64,000 nucleotides of DNA, taken from Hevea brasiliensis (taxonomy: Eukaryota > Streptophyta > Magnoliopsida > Malpighiales > Euphorbiaceae). A model generated the notes under the pieces. It searched no databases. It was not told the origin of the DNA and saw only the letters and a list, made by a program, of their open reading frames with translations. Position 1 is the first letter of the stretch; each line of letters opens with the position of its first letter. Where the stretch lies: positions 11,591,650 through 11,655,649 of the forward strand of contig NC_079505.1 in NCBI RefSeq assembly GCF_030052815.1. Direction: 5' to 3'. A program made the translations under genes and the position numbers. Below, piece by piece: positions 1 to 10,760 of the stretch.

Positions 1-1737
1 AACAGCAGCAGAATCGCTTTACTTGACGCATTTGGCAATTTTATTTCATCAGATAATTTCACTTTCTTCTCTGCGGATTATGGAGTTCAACTTCAGCGAA
101 GATTGACCCTTGATTTTGATGGTAATCTTCGACTGTACAGCAGAGAGAATGAGAACGGAAGCTGGGTAATTTCATGGCAAGCCTTTGCTCAACCATGCAA
201 GATTCATGCAGCTTGCGGACCTAATAGTGTTTGCAAATATGTTCCTAGCTTTGGTAGGAAATGTTCTTGCCTCCCAGGATATAAAATTAAAAATCCTGCT
301 GATTGGTCTTTAGGATGCGAACCAGAAATTTTGGTTTCTAGTGTTGAAACCGAGGTTATATTCATTCGATTACCTCACGTTGAAATGTATGGTTATGATT
401 TTGGTTACTTTGAGAATTATACTCTGGAGATGTGCAAGGAAGTATGCCTACGAAGATATGATTGCAAAGGTTTCGCATTAAAATACGTCTTCCAGAACCA
501 CCCTGACAACGTTCCTTATTGTTTCCCGAAGTTACAATTGCTAAATGGATATACTACGCCAAATTTCAGAGGAGATTTTTACTTGAAAGTGCCAAAAACA
601 AGTCCTTACAAAGACTGGTCAGCTAAAGAACTCACTCTAGATTGTCCTGCTGAAGCTACTAAGCAGCTTGAGAGAAGGTATGTTAAAACTGATGGAAACA
701 GGTCAGAAAAATTCTTGCTTGGTTTTGTTACTACAGTTGGGATAGTTGAGATTCTTGCCATGGTTTTGGTGTGGCTTTACTTCATTGTAAGCCGGCAAAA
801 GAGAGATGCAACTTCTGAAGACTACTTTCTTGTTGCTACTGGTTTCAGAAGATTTACCTACTCAGAGCTTAAGGCAGCAACAAGAAATTTCAGTGAAGAA
901 ATTGGCAGAGGAGCGACCGGAATTGTCTATAAAGGGATATTAGATGATCAGCGAGTTGCAGCAATCAAACGACTACACGATGCTAGCGAAGGAAAAGCTG
1001 AATTTCTAGCAGAAGTAAGCACTGTTGGGAAGCTTAATCACATGAACTTGATAGAGATGTGGGGATACTGTGCAGACGAAAAGCATAGGCTTTTGGTCTA
1101 CGAGAATATGGAGAAGGGATCCTTAGCTAAAAACCTCTCTTCCATGGAACTTGATTGGAAAAAGAGGTTTAAAATTGCATTGGGCACTGCTAAAGGCCTA
1201 GCTTATTTGCATGAAGAATGCTTGGAATGGGTTCTACATTGTGATGTAAAGCCACAGAATATACTTTTGGATGCTAACTATGAGCCTAAGCTATCAGATT
1301 TTGGTCTATCTAGGCTACTAAGCAGAGGTCATGAGCTTCACAAATCAAGCTTCTCAATGATAAGAGGAACAAGAGGTTACATGGCTCCAGAGTGGATATT
1401 TAATCTGCCCATCACTTCCAAAGTGGACGTCTACAGCTATGGGGTGGTGGTGTTAGAGATGGTGACCGGAAGGAGCCCGTCGATGGCTGATAATGGGGGA
1501 GAGGTGGAGCACAAGACGTTGGTCGAATGGGTGAAAGAGAAGAAACATGGAGCTTCTGCAAGGAGTAGTTACTGGGTTGAAGAGATCACAAATCCCGCCA
1601 CTGGAACGGACTATGATAGGAAGAAATTGGAAGGTCTAATTGGAGTGGCATTGAAGTGCGTGGAGGAAAGCAAAGACGCTAGACCCACCATGAACCAAGT
1701 AGTTGAGATGCTTCTAGAGATTGAAAATCATCATTAG
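1..1737 (+). CDS. G-type lectin S-receptor-like Ser/Thr kinase, copy 1 (5'-truncated by window edge)
   Basis: The reading frame is open from base 1 and matches residues 250-827 of the complete copy at 26678-29161, so only the 3' two-thirds are in the window. It keeps the Cys-rich S-locus/EGF-like segment, the PAN/apple-like segment, the transmembrane helix and the whole kinase domain. The product should be a plasma-membrane receptor kinase with an extracellular ligand-binding part and a cytosolic Ser/Thr kinase. Visible kinase motifs are GRGATGIVYKG, AAIK, HCDVKPQN, DFG and APE. The HCD makes it a non-RD kinase. It ends in the natural stop (IENHH then TAG). By eye it differs from copy 2 at nine residues but from copy 3 at only one (Val versus Gly just after the transmembrane helix). 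No intron is seen. A true start inside the window is not expected; an apparent start at 103 is only an in-frame TTG. Confidence 0.95.
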   Translation, partial: NSSRIALLDAFGNFISSDNFTFFSADYGVQLQRRLTLDFDGNLRLYSRENENGSWVISWQAFAQPCKIHAACGPNSVCKYVPSFGRKCSCLPGYKIKNPADWSLGCEPEILVSSVETEVIFIRLPHVEMYGYDFGYFENYTLEMCKEVCLRRYDCKGFALKYVFQNHPDNVPYCFPKLQLLNGYTTPNFRGDFYLKVPKTSPYKDWSAKELTLDCPAEATKQLERRYVKTDGNRSEKFLLGFVTTVGIVEILAMVLVWLYFIVSRQKRDATSEDYFLVATGFRRFTYSELKAATRNFSEEIGRGATGIVYKGILDDQRVAAIKRLHDASEGKAEFLAEVSTVGKLNHMNLIEMWGYCADEKHRLLVYENMEKGSLAKNLSSMELDWKKRFKIALGTAKGLAYLHEECLEWVLHCDVKPQNILLDANYEPKLSDFGLSRLLSRGHELHKSSFSMIRGTRGYMAPEWIFNLPITSKVDVYSYGVVVLEMVTGRSPSMADNGGEVEHKTLVEWVKEKKHGASARSSYWVEEITNPATGTDYDRKKLEGLIGVALKCVEESKDARPTMNQVVEMLLEIENHH

Positions 1738-3689
1738 GCAAACTGAGAATTTTCTTCTACATTGTATCTACTTTGAATTCAAGATATATGATAGAAATTG
1801 ATATTCAAAATCGGTAATATCGGCGAGACATTGATCCGTAAGTATGTTTTTCCCTAGCTAATCAACTATTATTATACATATATGTATGTATATATATAAC
1901 TTCAAACACTTTTTCTTGCGTTTCTTTGTAAAGGCATAATGGAAGACTTTGCTGTTCATGAAAAATGATACCATTTTGATTATGAATGGCTAAATAATAA
2001 TAATAAAAAATTTTGTTTTAATTAAAATCTTTTAATTTCATATATAATTTTAATCTTAAAATTTTTATATATTTTTAATTTTAGTAATAAATTTAATTAA
2101 AACAATTAAATTCATCGATTAATAAAAATAATTCTAATCCTTTTGATTTTATTAATTTGTTCAATGATTTTTAATTCAGAAAATTTCGTATTGATAGAGA
2201 AGTATTTAATAATTAAGCAATATAAATGAAAAAGCTAAAAAAATTAAATATAAAATGAGTGTAAATAATATAATCAAAGAATCTAATTACAATATTCAAA
2301 ATAATATGTGTTCATAAAATAAGTGTGTGTATAAGACGGAGAGAAATTAATTAAAATAAAATTTTGATTTGGTAAAATGATATTTTTTATCCTTTGAAAA
2401 TGATTGCTAAAACTAGTAAAAAATTAAAAGGATTGACCAATATTGACAATGTAGATAAATATTTGAATTATTTTTATCAATTGAATCATCCCATTAAACT
2501 AACCACTAAAATTGAAATTAATATGAAAATTTGAGTATTAAATTGATAAAATTAAAAGGCTTAATTAAAATTGAAAAAGTTTACAAAAGGTTATAACTTT
2601 TCTAGTTATTTGGCCATTATGAATCTAAGGTAATAGCTCGTTGGTTGAGCACTAGCCTCTTATGTAAGAGATTTTGAGTCTAATCTTTCACAAATCTATA
2701 TTTATTCTAAATATTTTCAAAGCATAAAAGATAATGAGCAAAATCATATAAAATATATTATGAATTTACTATAGAAATAAGCATGATATTGAGAGATATT
2801 TTGTCGTCACTATAAATTCTACAGGTTGAATTTATTATATGATTCCAATACAAAATTTCACCTTTAACATCCTGTCGAGTTGGTCAAAGTTAATGCTTCA
2901 GTCATTGCAACTATGCTACAGTTGATCTCAAAAATTAAAGTTTTAATCACAAAAATTTGTAATAATTAAAAAATTAAATATATTAATTATAAATATTTTT
3001 GAAATGATTAATTTTTAAAATTTATTTTTATTAACATTAAAATAATAATTTTTTTAAATGATTTTGAATTTCCAATTGCAATAATGTATGAAACTATAAT
3101 ATTTTCTTTTTATTTTGTGGAGGCCTAATTAATGGATTGAGTAAAAACGGATAGGTAGATGAAGAACTTAAGACCTCACCATCATCATTACCCCTACCTT
3201 AAAGATGAAGAAAAATCAATCAGACTGCTCTGATTGGGGTGAAACTATAATAATTAATTTTTAATTGTGTAATGAATATTGAGATGTGTCACCAAATCTA
3301 TATGATTTTAAATGTATATTTCAGTTGGCAATCTTATTTGTCAGTATTTTATAGACCCAGGTTGTATAATAATTTGAGTTGAGCTTCCTAACTTGATCAA
3401 CTACTTGGCAAATGTTGCACCACTCATCATGTCTTGAATCGCTTGCTTTAATAGAGTCAAGTCTTGTGTGGCCTGCCCAGAAACAATTTTTCTTGCCTTT
3501 TTTATACGGCAAAATAAAGGAATTAGTTTGCTTTGTCTGAGTCAAGTCTTAAGTGGAAGTGTGAATCTAATACATACTGTCTAGCTACACTTTTTCTTGC
3601 CTTCTTTAAAAGGCAGAATAAATGACTTCTTGTTCATTGAAAATGATACCATTTTGGTTATGAATCTAAGATAATGGGATTGAACCATT

Positions 3690-3760
3690 GAGCTAATAGC
3701 TCGGTGGTTGAGCACTTGCTTGTTAGCTTGAAATCGGTTGGTTCAATTCGAAATCAAGCA
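3690..3760 (+). pseudogene. tRNA-Asn-like pseudogene or SINE head (repeated many times)
   Basis: An A-box-like TAGCTCGGTGG (3697-3707) and a B-box-like GGTTCAATTCG (3740-3750) lie 43 bases apart start to start, the spacing of a real tRNA. The D stem GCTC/GAGC pairs perfectly. The anticodon-loop position reads TTGTTAG, giving GTT (Asn). The acceptor and anticodon stems do not pair, so this is not a working tRNA. The same arrangement with the same 43-base spacing occurs with A boxes at 12333, 20156, 31125 and 39722. It may be a tRNA-derived SINE or a tRNA pseudogene carried along by duplication of the module. Confidence 0.55.
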
Positions 3761-4313
3761 AAAATAATCAATTAATTGAACTGAAAAAATATAAAAACAG
3801 AAACATGCTGAGGTAATGAAAGGAATCGAATGAACTAATTCTATTATTTCAGCTTAGTTTTTCGATTTTGACATTCTCTTTTCACTTTTCTACATTTGCC
3901 TCACTTTCTTGGATATTCTCTCAAACCAACTAATTACATACCAAAATAGAAAACCTTTCTTTCAACACATATTCTTTCTCACGAACAGAAAAAATTATAG
4001 TATATATTAAGAGCACTAAAAAATAGAATTATTTTAACTACGCATTTTCAAATTCGATTAATTAAAACTAATTCAAATTCTAATATTTTACGAGTAGGGT
4101 CTGATTAGCACAAGGTTAGGTTGAATTATTTACAACTCTGATAATCAGTGCAAAGCATTGGAATCAGCATTTTATAATTATGCATATGCCCTCAACATTT
4201 TAAAATCACAAAATTATCTCTATATTTTATAAATTATTTTTAATATTTAAGGATAAATTATAATTTTATTATTTCAAAAAATAACTTTCCTTTCAATATT
4301 TCTTTTCTATATC

Positions 4314-4316
<3 letters not shown>

Positions 4317-4366
<50 letters not shown>
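4317..4366. repeat. (AT)n microsatellite
   Basis: A pure AT dinucleotide run of 50 bp. The allelic position in unit B is 31745-31820, where it is 76 bp. Confidence 0.98.
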
Positions 4367-4368
<2 letters not shown>

Positions 4369-4873
4369 CTTTTAATCGTTGTATTCTTTTATTTTTCTCC
4401 AATTATTTTCTTTCCTCTCATCCAAACATAGTGATTATTTCTTTTTATTCCAAATATGATTATTTTGTGATTACTTTATTAATATGTAGTTTTTGAATAG
4501 TTTATCTTATTAAAATATATTTTAATTAATAAAAATAAATTTTTACTATAAAGTTTCACTAAAAATAAATATAAAATATATTTTATATTCTAAATATATT
4601 TTATATAATAAAAAAATATTTAAATATATAATTTAAATCAATAGACAATTTTGTTAATCAAATAAAATTTTAAGGACTATTTTATTAATTAAATAAAACT
4701 TTAGAGATTATGTTATAATTTATCGTTAACTTTCTCAAATCTAATTTAGTCATTTAATTACAATTGTGACAATTAATTATGATTCAGCTATAATACATAC
4801 AAAATAAAATTTTGACCATAATCATGAATACTCTAAAAATTTTAGATTTTTTTTATCCAATATGCCTTTCTAA

Positions 4874-4878
<5 letters not shown>

Positions 4879-4915
<37 letters not shown>
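4879..4915. repeat. (TA)n microsatellite
   Basis: A run of 37 bp of alternating T and A. The matching site in unit B (32332-32349) is only 18 bp, so the difference goes the opposite way to the 4317 repeat. Confidence 0.97.
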
Positions 4916-4917
<2 letters not shown>

Positions 4918-6257
4918 GGAAAATTTCAGCATAACAGTAGAATACCATTCTATTTCCTTTAGTTGAGCTTCCTACCTTCATCAACCACTTTTTTTTTAAA
5001 ATTTTTTTTCTTTTTATTAGCTAAAAATATTATTATAATGATAAAAAGAAACCGAAGGTGCAATGACCACCAACTTTTCATCAATTGTTGCACCACTCGT
5101 CATATATTAAAATTAGCATAATGCCGATGTATGAATAATTTATAATTTTTATTTTTTTATTTAATTTTTAATCACATTCTAAATAAGATAAATTATTATT
5201 ATTAAATTAATTTTTAATTAAAATTTCTCTCTTATTTAATTTAATTTGAATTAATTTTTATCTGTTATAATAATAAAATTTTAGTTAATTTATGGTGTCA
5301 ATAATTAAAATACCTATTTAATTCTTTTTATACATATATTAATAATAGTTTCTATAATTACTTCATTAAAATATAATAAAATTACTTTATTCAAACAATA
5401 ATTTAAATTTCATGAAATTTTTATATATTATCTTATAATTTATAAAAATTAATTTTTTTAGATTACAGAAAATATATTAGATTAGTGAAAAAATAATGTT
5501 ATTTAAAAAAATATATAAATATAAATTTTTAATATTAATATGATAAAAAATATATTAAATTACTAAAAATGAATTGAATTATTTAATTTTAATAATAATA
5601 AAAATATATAACATTATTATTAATTAAAAATAACATTTTATTATATTATTTTTTAAAAATATTATATGTTTAAATTTTTATAAAGTAAATTTTTTTATTA
5701 ATTTAATATATTTTTCATAAAATAATTCTTTCAAAAAATATTAACGTTTTACATAAATTTATGATATAAGATAAATATAGTTCATAAAAATTAAAATTTT
5801 AAAATATCATCACTTTTTATTAAAATAATAAATGTTAAAATACATATTATTTTTCAAAAAATAGATTCTATAATTTTAATATTGTAACTTTATTTTTTTT
5901 AGTCATCTTTACTTAAATTCAATTTTTATAACAGTAAAATATTTCTTATTTATTTAGCTGTTTCAATTCAATAGTTATAAATTAATTATAATGATAATAA
6001 TAATAATAAGTATTAATTAATCTGAGAAAAATAAAATAAAAAATATTAAATTATTAACATAAAAATTAATACATACTAATTAAAAATAAGTCAAATTTTT
6101 ATATTTTATTTTTATAACTTTTTATTTAGACTACACTTTTTGTCTTTCAAAATTTTTAACAAAGATTTCACAATAGAAAATATAACAATATAATAATAAT
6201 ATTTATTAAAAATATGAAATAATTAAATATTAATTAAATTATATGAAAGTTGATTAT

Positions 6258-7342
6258 TGATACATACATTTTGCATAGTCATTTAGATTTAATTTCATAG
6301 CTATTTTATTTGATTATTAGTCACTTTTAGCTAATTTCATTAGTTATTTAGTTAGTTTTTCATAATTGTCAATTTTGGATTAATTTGTAATTTTTACTTT
6401 GTTTTGTAGGAAAAATGGTGCTTTTGAAGGACTAAAAAGAAATTTTACTTTTGAGGAGTGATTTCTACAACCAAAGATGTCAAAAACAAGTTTTAAAGTT
6501 GAAGTATGCATTGGCCAAATTGCGCATAACTTGCCGCATAAGTTATGCAGTTCTGCATAAGGAGAAGAAACTGTCCCAAACACCTGCCGAAATTTGCATA
6601 AGTTGCCGCATAACTTATGCAGATTCGTGCCTCCCTTATGCAACCTCACAGAATTGTGCATAACTTATGCAGTCTTGTACCTCGCTCATGCAGTTTCGCA
6701 CAAGAGAGCCAGAAACCAGCCGAAAACTGCATAAGGGACTGCATAACTTATGCAGTTCACTTATACAGTCCCACAAAGACTTCATAATGAGCTGGCAGAA
6801 GATTTCCTCAGAAAATCACACCTCAAACACACCATTTTAGGGCTCATTGTCAGAAAAAAAAAAGTTATAAATAGACCCTTATCCCATTTTAGAAAGAGAG
6901 GAGGAAAAGAGAGGAAAAGGAAAATGAAGAGGGCAGCAGCTGAAGAGTAAAAAATGTCACTCCCTCCATTTCCAACCAGATTTGGAGTTTTCTTTCCTTT
7001 CTTGCACATTTCCTACCTTTCTAGTATTGGGTTTCTTATTTCTTAGCTTAGATTAATGTTTTATTTCCTTATTAACTCAGAATATCTTGTAAATATTATG
7101 GACAGTGAGTAGTTTTCATTTGATTCTGGAGTAAGGGATGTAATATTTGAGATATTTTATGGATTTTGATTGGGTAATCCATATTTTGTGGTCTTAATGA
7201 GTTTTATTCATTTCTTGTGTGCTCAATGACATGCTTAGTGTAGGATCCCATTAAGTGTTGTTCTTAATCCATGGTTGAGGCACCGAAAGGAGAAAACCTT
7301 GTGATAGATAATCAAGAAATTGGACTTAATTAACTTAGATCT
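6258..7342. mobile_element. LTR-like element 1, unit A copy
   Basis: The unit sequence is interrupted at TGATACATACATTTTGC, and the inserted stretch runs to 7342, where a second element begins. It has the look of a plant Ty3/gypsy LTR: no coding capacity, a TATA-like AGTTATAAATAGACCC at about 6865, purine-rich leader and a GAGGCACCGAAAGG-type 3' part. I could not identify a matching second LTR, primer-binding site or target-site duplication, so a solo or truncated LTR is the best guess. Short frames inside it are not convincing genes. The matching copy in unit B is at 33708-34790. Confidence 0.45.
6523..6755. repeat. Cluster of GCATAACTTATGC / GCATAAGTTATGC motifs
   Basis: Within about 230 bp the core GCATAA and its complement TTATGC recur many times, several joined as near-palindromic GCATAACTTATGCAG or GCATAAGTTATGCAG. 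Spacers are irregular, so it is not a simple tandem repeat. The same cluster is in unit B at about 33973-34205. It falls just upstream of the TATA-like site of the LTR-like element, where U3 enhancer motifs would sit; that role is inferred. Confidence 0.8.
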
Positions 7343-8641
7343 TGTAACGCCCTCAACGTAAGTAGTCCGTACATTTTACTGTTCCGACGACTAATGTCTG
7401 TTCGGACAGTCAAGATGTCTGGAACTATACTTAAACTATAGTGAGGAGACATAAATTAATGAAATAAATATTAAAAAAAATATAGGAAAAAAAAATTTTG
7501 AGAAAAATAAATTAAAGTTTAGAGAATTTATAAATTAGTATAAAATAATAAAAATAACCCGATGAGCACCATGAAAGGCATTTTGGTCATTTTACCCCTA
7601 GAGGTGAATTTTGACTCAAATGTCAAATTAAAATTAGGAAATAAAATAATTAACATAAATTAAATTTATGAATTTGAATTTGGAAAATGAGAAGAGAAAG
7701 AATAAGAAAAGAAAAGAAAAGGAAAGAAAAGAAAAGAAAGGAAATAGACTTATGGCATTTTAAAAAAAATAAAGTACAATAATTATAGAATATATATATA
7801 TAAGACACAAGAGACAAAAATTCACCAACCACAAGTCTTCTTCATTTCCTCTTCTCTCTCCTTGCCGTCTCCATGTTCTCCCCCCTCCACCATTTTTGCT
7901 CAAGCTTTGAGCTTGAGTTTCTCTTCATTTATCCACCAAAACGCATGGTCCCCTTCATTAAAAATTTAGCCCATATCATAAGGAAGCTCTAGGTACCCAT
8001 AGGGAGAAGGAAAGTTGAAGTTTTGAGAAAATTTTCAAGTTGGGTCACAAGAGGTTAGTGCTTTTCTCCCTTCCTTCTTCTTTTAATACTTGAAAGTGAC
8101 TTGAGATAAGTGGAAATTTCAAGAAATTAACAAGAAATTCATGAACCCATGATGTCCCCAAATTTTGGCAGCCATGAAATGTGTTGGGCTTTATTGTGTT
8201 TAAATAATGTAAATGAGTTTAGAGATGATGATTGATATGATTATATGTATGAGAAGTGAAAAGGGATTGAATTGATTGAGTTTGAAACTTGAAAATTAGG
8301 GTTTGTGTACATGACTTGGAGATTTTGTGTAAATGCTTGAAATTTGACCTAATTGGGATGAGATTGTTGCTTATAGAAGTGTATTGCATGCAAATTGAAG
8401 TAAGAAAGTTGGAGGAGATTAAGTTTTGGAAGTGTCAATTTTCTGGTTGTGTTTGTTGAGGGCAGTGTACATTTTAGGCCATAAATAAAATTGTGTGACC
8501 CCAATTGGTATGAGGCCAATTGGAGGTGAAACTAGACCCAAAATAGCCCATTTTCCATGAAGAAACCATGCCCAAATTCTGTCCAAAACTTGACCTAAAT
8601 ACTGCTCAAATTCGGATTTTCCTGCACCCAACCTAGAAAAC

Positions 8642-8672
8642 GACCAAATGAATAGTACGTGTTCATTTGGTC
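8642..8672. repeat. 11-bp inverted repeat, hairpin-capable
   Basis: GACCAAATGAA and TTCATTTGGTC are perfect reverse complements separated by a 9-base loop. The second tandem copy (8834-8864) has one mismatch in the right arm. The perfect form is kept in unit B at 36111-36141. Confidence 0.85.
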
Positions 8673-9025
8673 ATAACTCTCTCTATACTGGTCCAAATGA
8701 CCTAAAATTTTACCCATGGAAAGTTTAGATATAGGGCTACACTTTTCATGAAGACCACTTAACCCAGTTTTGCCTTTAACAAATTCAAATTGTTAGCACA
8801 AATTGGGTCACTGAAACTGCCAACCCAAAAAATGACCAAATGAATAGTACGTGTTTATTTGGTCATAACTCTCTCTATACTGGTTCAAATGATCCAAAAT
8901 TTCACCCATGGAAAGTTTAGACATAGGGCTACACTTTTCATGAAGACCACTTAACCCAGTTTTGCCTTTAACCAATTCAAATTGGTAGCACAAGTTGGGT
9001 CACTAAAACTGCCAACCCAAAAATT
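8642..9025. repeat. Two-copy ~192-bp tandem repeat inside element 2
   Basis: Copies start at 8642 and 8834 with GACCAAATGAATAGTACGTG and run about 190 bp each, ending near GGGTCACTAAAACTGCC. A more diverged third relative follows near 9265-9400 (TTCATTTGGCCATAACTCCC). Each copy starts with an inverted repeat (see 8642-8672). In unit B the copies start at 36111 and 36286; the shorter 175-bp period there comes from a 17-bp deletion. Confidence 0.85.
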
Positions 9026-9973
9026 GTCCAAAAATACTGTCCCTTTGGTATGCTTGACCAGTTTTAGCAAAACTGTCATAACTTGGTCTCCAAAGCTGCA
9101 AATTGAGTGAAACTAGTGCTAAAAGTTTTATGAGACATAGCACAACAATTTTTATGTTTTGACCAAGCTCTAAAAACCATTACATCCTAGGGAAAATATT
9201 AGCCAAAATTAGGAAGTGAAATCTGGAAAATGTTAAGTTGAACCCAGAATGCCATTTGATACCCGTGTGTTCATTTGGCCATAACTCCCATTAGGAAATT
9301 CCATTTGAGATGTGCAAATATGACCTGGAAACATGATACTTAGGGCTACAATATTGATTTAGACACCTTTACCAAATTCTAAGTGTAAAGACCCTAAAAA
9401 AAGGGTCAAACATACTGCCCTGAAGTTGGTTATTGCCCTTATAGGACTGAGAGTCCAGGTTAATACACTGACTATAACTCACCATACCAAGCTTGAAAAA
9501 TTATGAAATTGTAGCTGGGAGTCCCTAAGACATAGAGGAACATATCTTGTGAAGGAACCTAAGTCTAAAAATAACAATAAAATGATCAAATGACTGGTTA
9601 AAGTTTATTGACCAGAAATTATAAATTCTAGACAGCTTAGAGGCAAACGGACCAGTTATGGTATTTTGACCATAACTTGAGTTCTATAACCCCAAATTCA
9701 GTTATTCAAAAACTGAAATTCAAGTTTAAACATAGAGGAGAAATTATTATGAAGGAAGTGTAACTAAATAGACATCCTAACCTAGTAAAATTCCTAGATA
9801 AATATGACACATCAACATGAACCTAAAGAAAGGTTCATGGAAAAAATGCTATATATGAAAATTAAAATACTCATAAGGATAATTAAATATTAAAAATGAT
9901 ATGAATATGTAAATTGAGACTAATGTCCTATTAATATGAAATTAATAGTACCAATGAACAGTACTAAAAAATC

Positions 9974-10687
9974 ATGAACAGAAAAATTATAGTATATATA
10001 AAGAACACTAAAAATAGTATTATCTCAACTACAAATTTTCAATTTTACTTTATTTATAAAAATGAGACTCATATATTTATAAAGAGAAAATATGTACTTG
10101 TGAAAATTATGTGCAATTTAGAGCAATGTCCGTGTCGAGTGCTATCCTTGAAACAATTAAAATGATTTGAATTCTAATATTTTACTGTTTGATTAATTAA
10201 AACTAATTCAAAATCTAATATTTTATGAGTAGGGTCTGATTAGCACAAGGGTCAGATTTGAATTATTTACAATTCGACAATCGATGCACAACGTGGTTGG
10301 AACGCGAAGTCTTCCTAGCTTGGTCAAGTACTTGGCAAATGTTTCAACACTCATCATGTCTTGAAATACTTGCTTTAATAGAGTCGAGTCTCGTGTGCCC
10401 CACCCTGCAACATTACCGAATTTGTTTAATAATTATTTTAGAATTTTATAATTAAAATATATTAAATTTAATTTCAAATGAATTTTTATTATTCATTATA
10501 ATTAATTCATTTAATGAATTGCTTTTAACAATATTAAATAAATTTTTAAGCATTTGATATGTGTTGAACATATTTTCATACACGTCAAAATTTTTTAAAA
10601 TTATTTAATTTTGAGAACATGGTTGGAACACGACGTCTTTTTTTTTTGTTTATTTTTATTTTTATTTTTTTATCCTATTAATTATTT

Positions 10688-10760
<73 letters not shown>

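Larger units (their letters stand above)
1738..6257. repeat. AT-rich intergenic block downstream of kinase copy 1, with tRNA-like repeats
   Basis: No gene is seen. About 1896-4160 is a module with diverged copies elsewhere: its start (a TTTTTCTTGCG-type line followed by a GGCATAATGGAAGACTTTG-type line) recurs near 10765, 20045, 29330, 38163 and 50315. It holds tRNA-like segments near 2627-2690 and at 3690-3760. The stretch 5100-6250 is low-complexity AT-rich DNA that is paralogous to about 15940-17170 in the same unit. The 74-codon minus-strand frame at 3321-3545 recurs at 11956-12180 only because the module recurs; nothing suggests it is coding. Confidence 0.7.
7343..9973. mobile_element. 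LTR-like element 2 (TGTAACGCC start), unit A copy
   Basis: It begins TGTAACGCCCTCAACG, close to the TGTAACACCC start of many plant Ty3/gypsy LTRs, and lies directly against element 1. Unit-specific sequence resumes at 9974 with ATGAACAG, matching module copies at about 12612 and 3985. No coding frame of note is present. The first third has a GAAAA-rich purine run (about 7685-7745), a short TA run and a CT-rich leader-like stretch; the middle has a 192-bp tandem repeat. The 3' boundary is set by loss of similarity to the module, not by a clear terminus. It is either one very long solo LTR or a non-autonomous element. Confidence 0.45.

Noticed and set aside
3321..3545. 74-codon minus-strand frame (MTQTKQTNSF...) recurring at 11956-12180
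   Set aside because: It recurs because the surrounding module is duplicated; it has no recognisable domain, and the other module copies (for example near 12940-13100 and 18240-18400) do not keep it.
3690..3760. Considered as a functional tRNA-Asn gene
   Set aside because: The acceptor and anticodon stems do not pair and there is no clear T-run terminator right after it; only boxes and D stem are kept.
6380..6663. Overlapping 93- and 70-codon frames on both strands in LTR-like element 1
   Set aside because: They are produced by the GCATAA/TTATGC motif cluster, which gives repeated His/Leu/Cys-rich words on one strand and Tyr/Ala/Ile-rich words on the other; no family is recognised.
8808..8993. 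Similar short minus-strand frames across 8419-8993 and 35909-36658
   Set aside because: They follow the 192-bp tandem repeat and are related to each other only for that reason.
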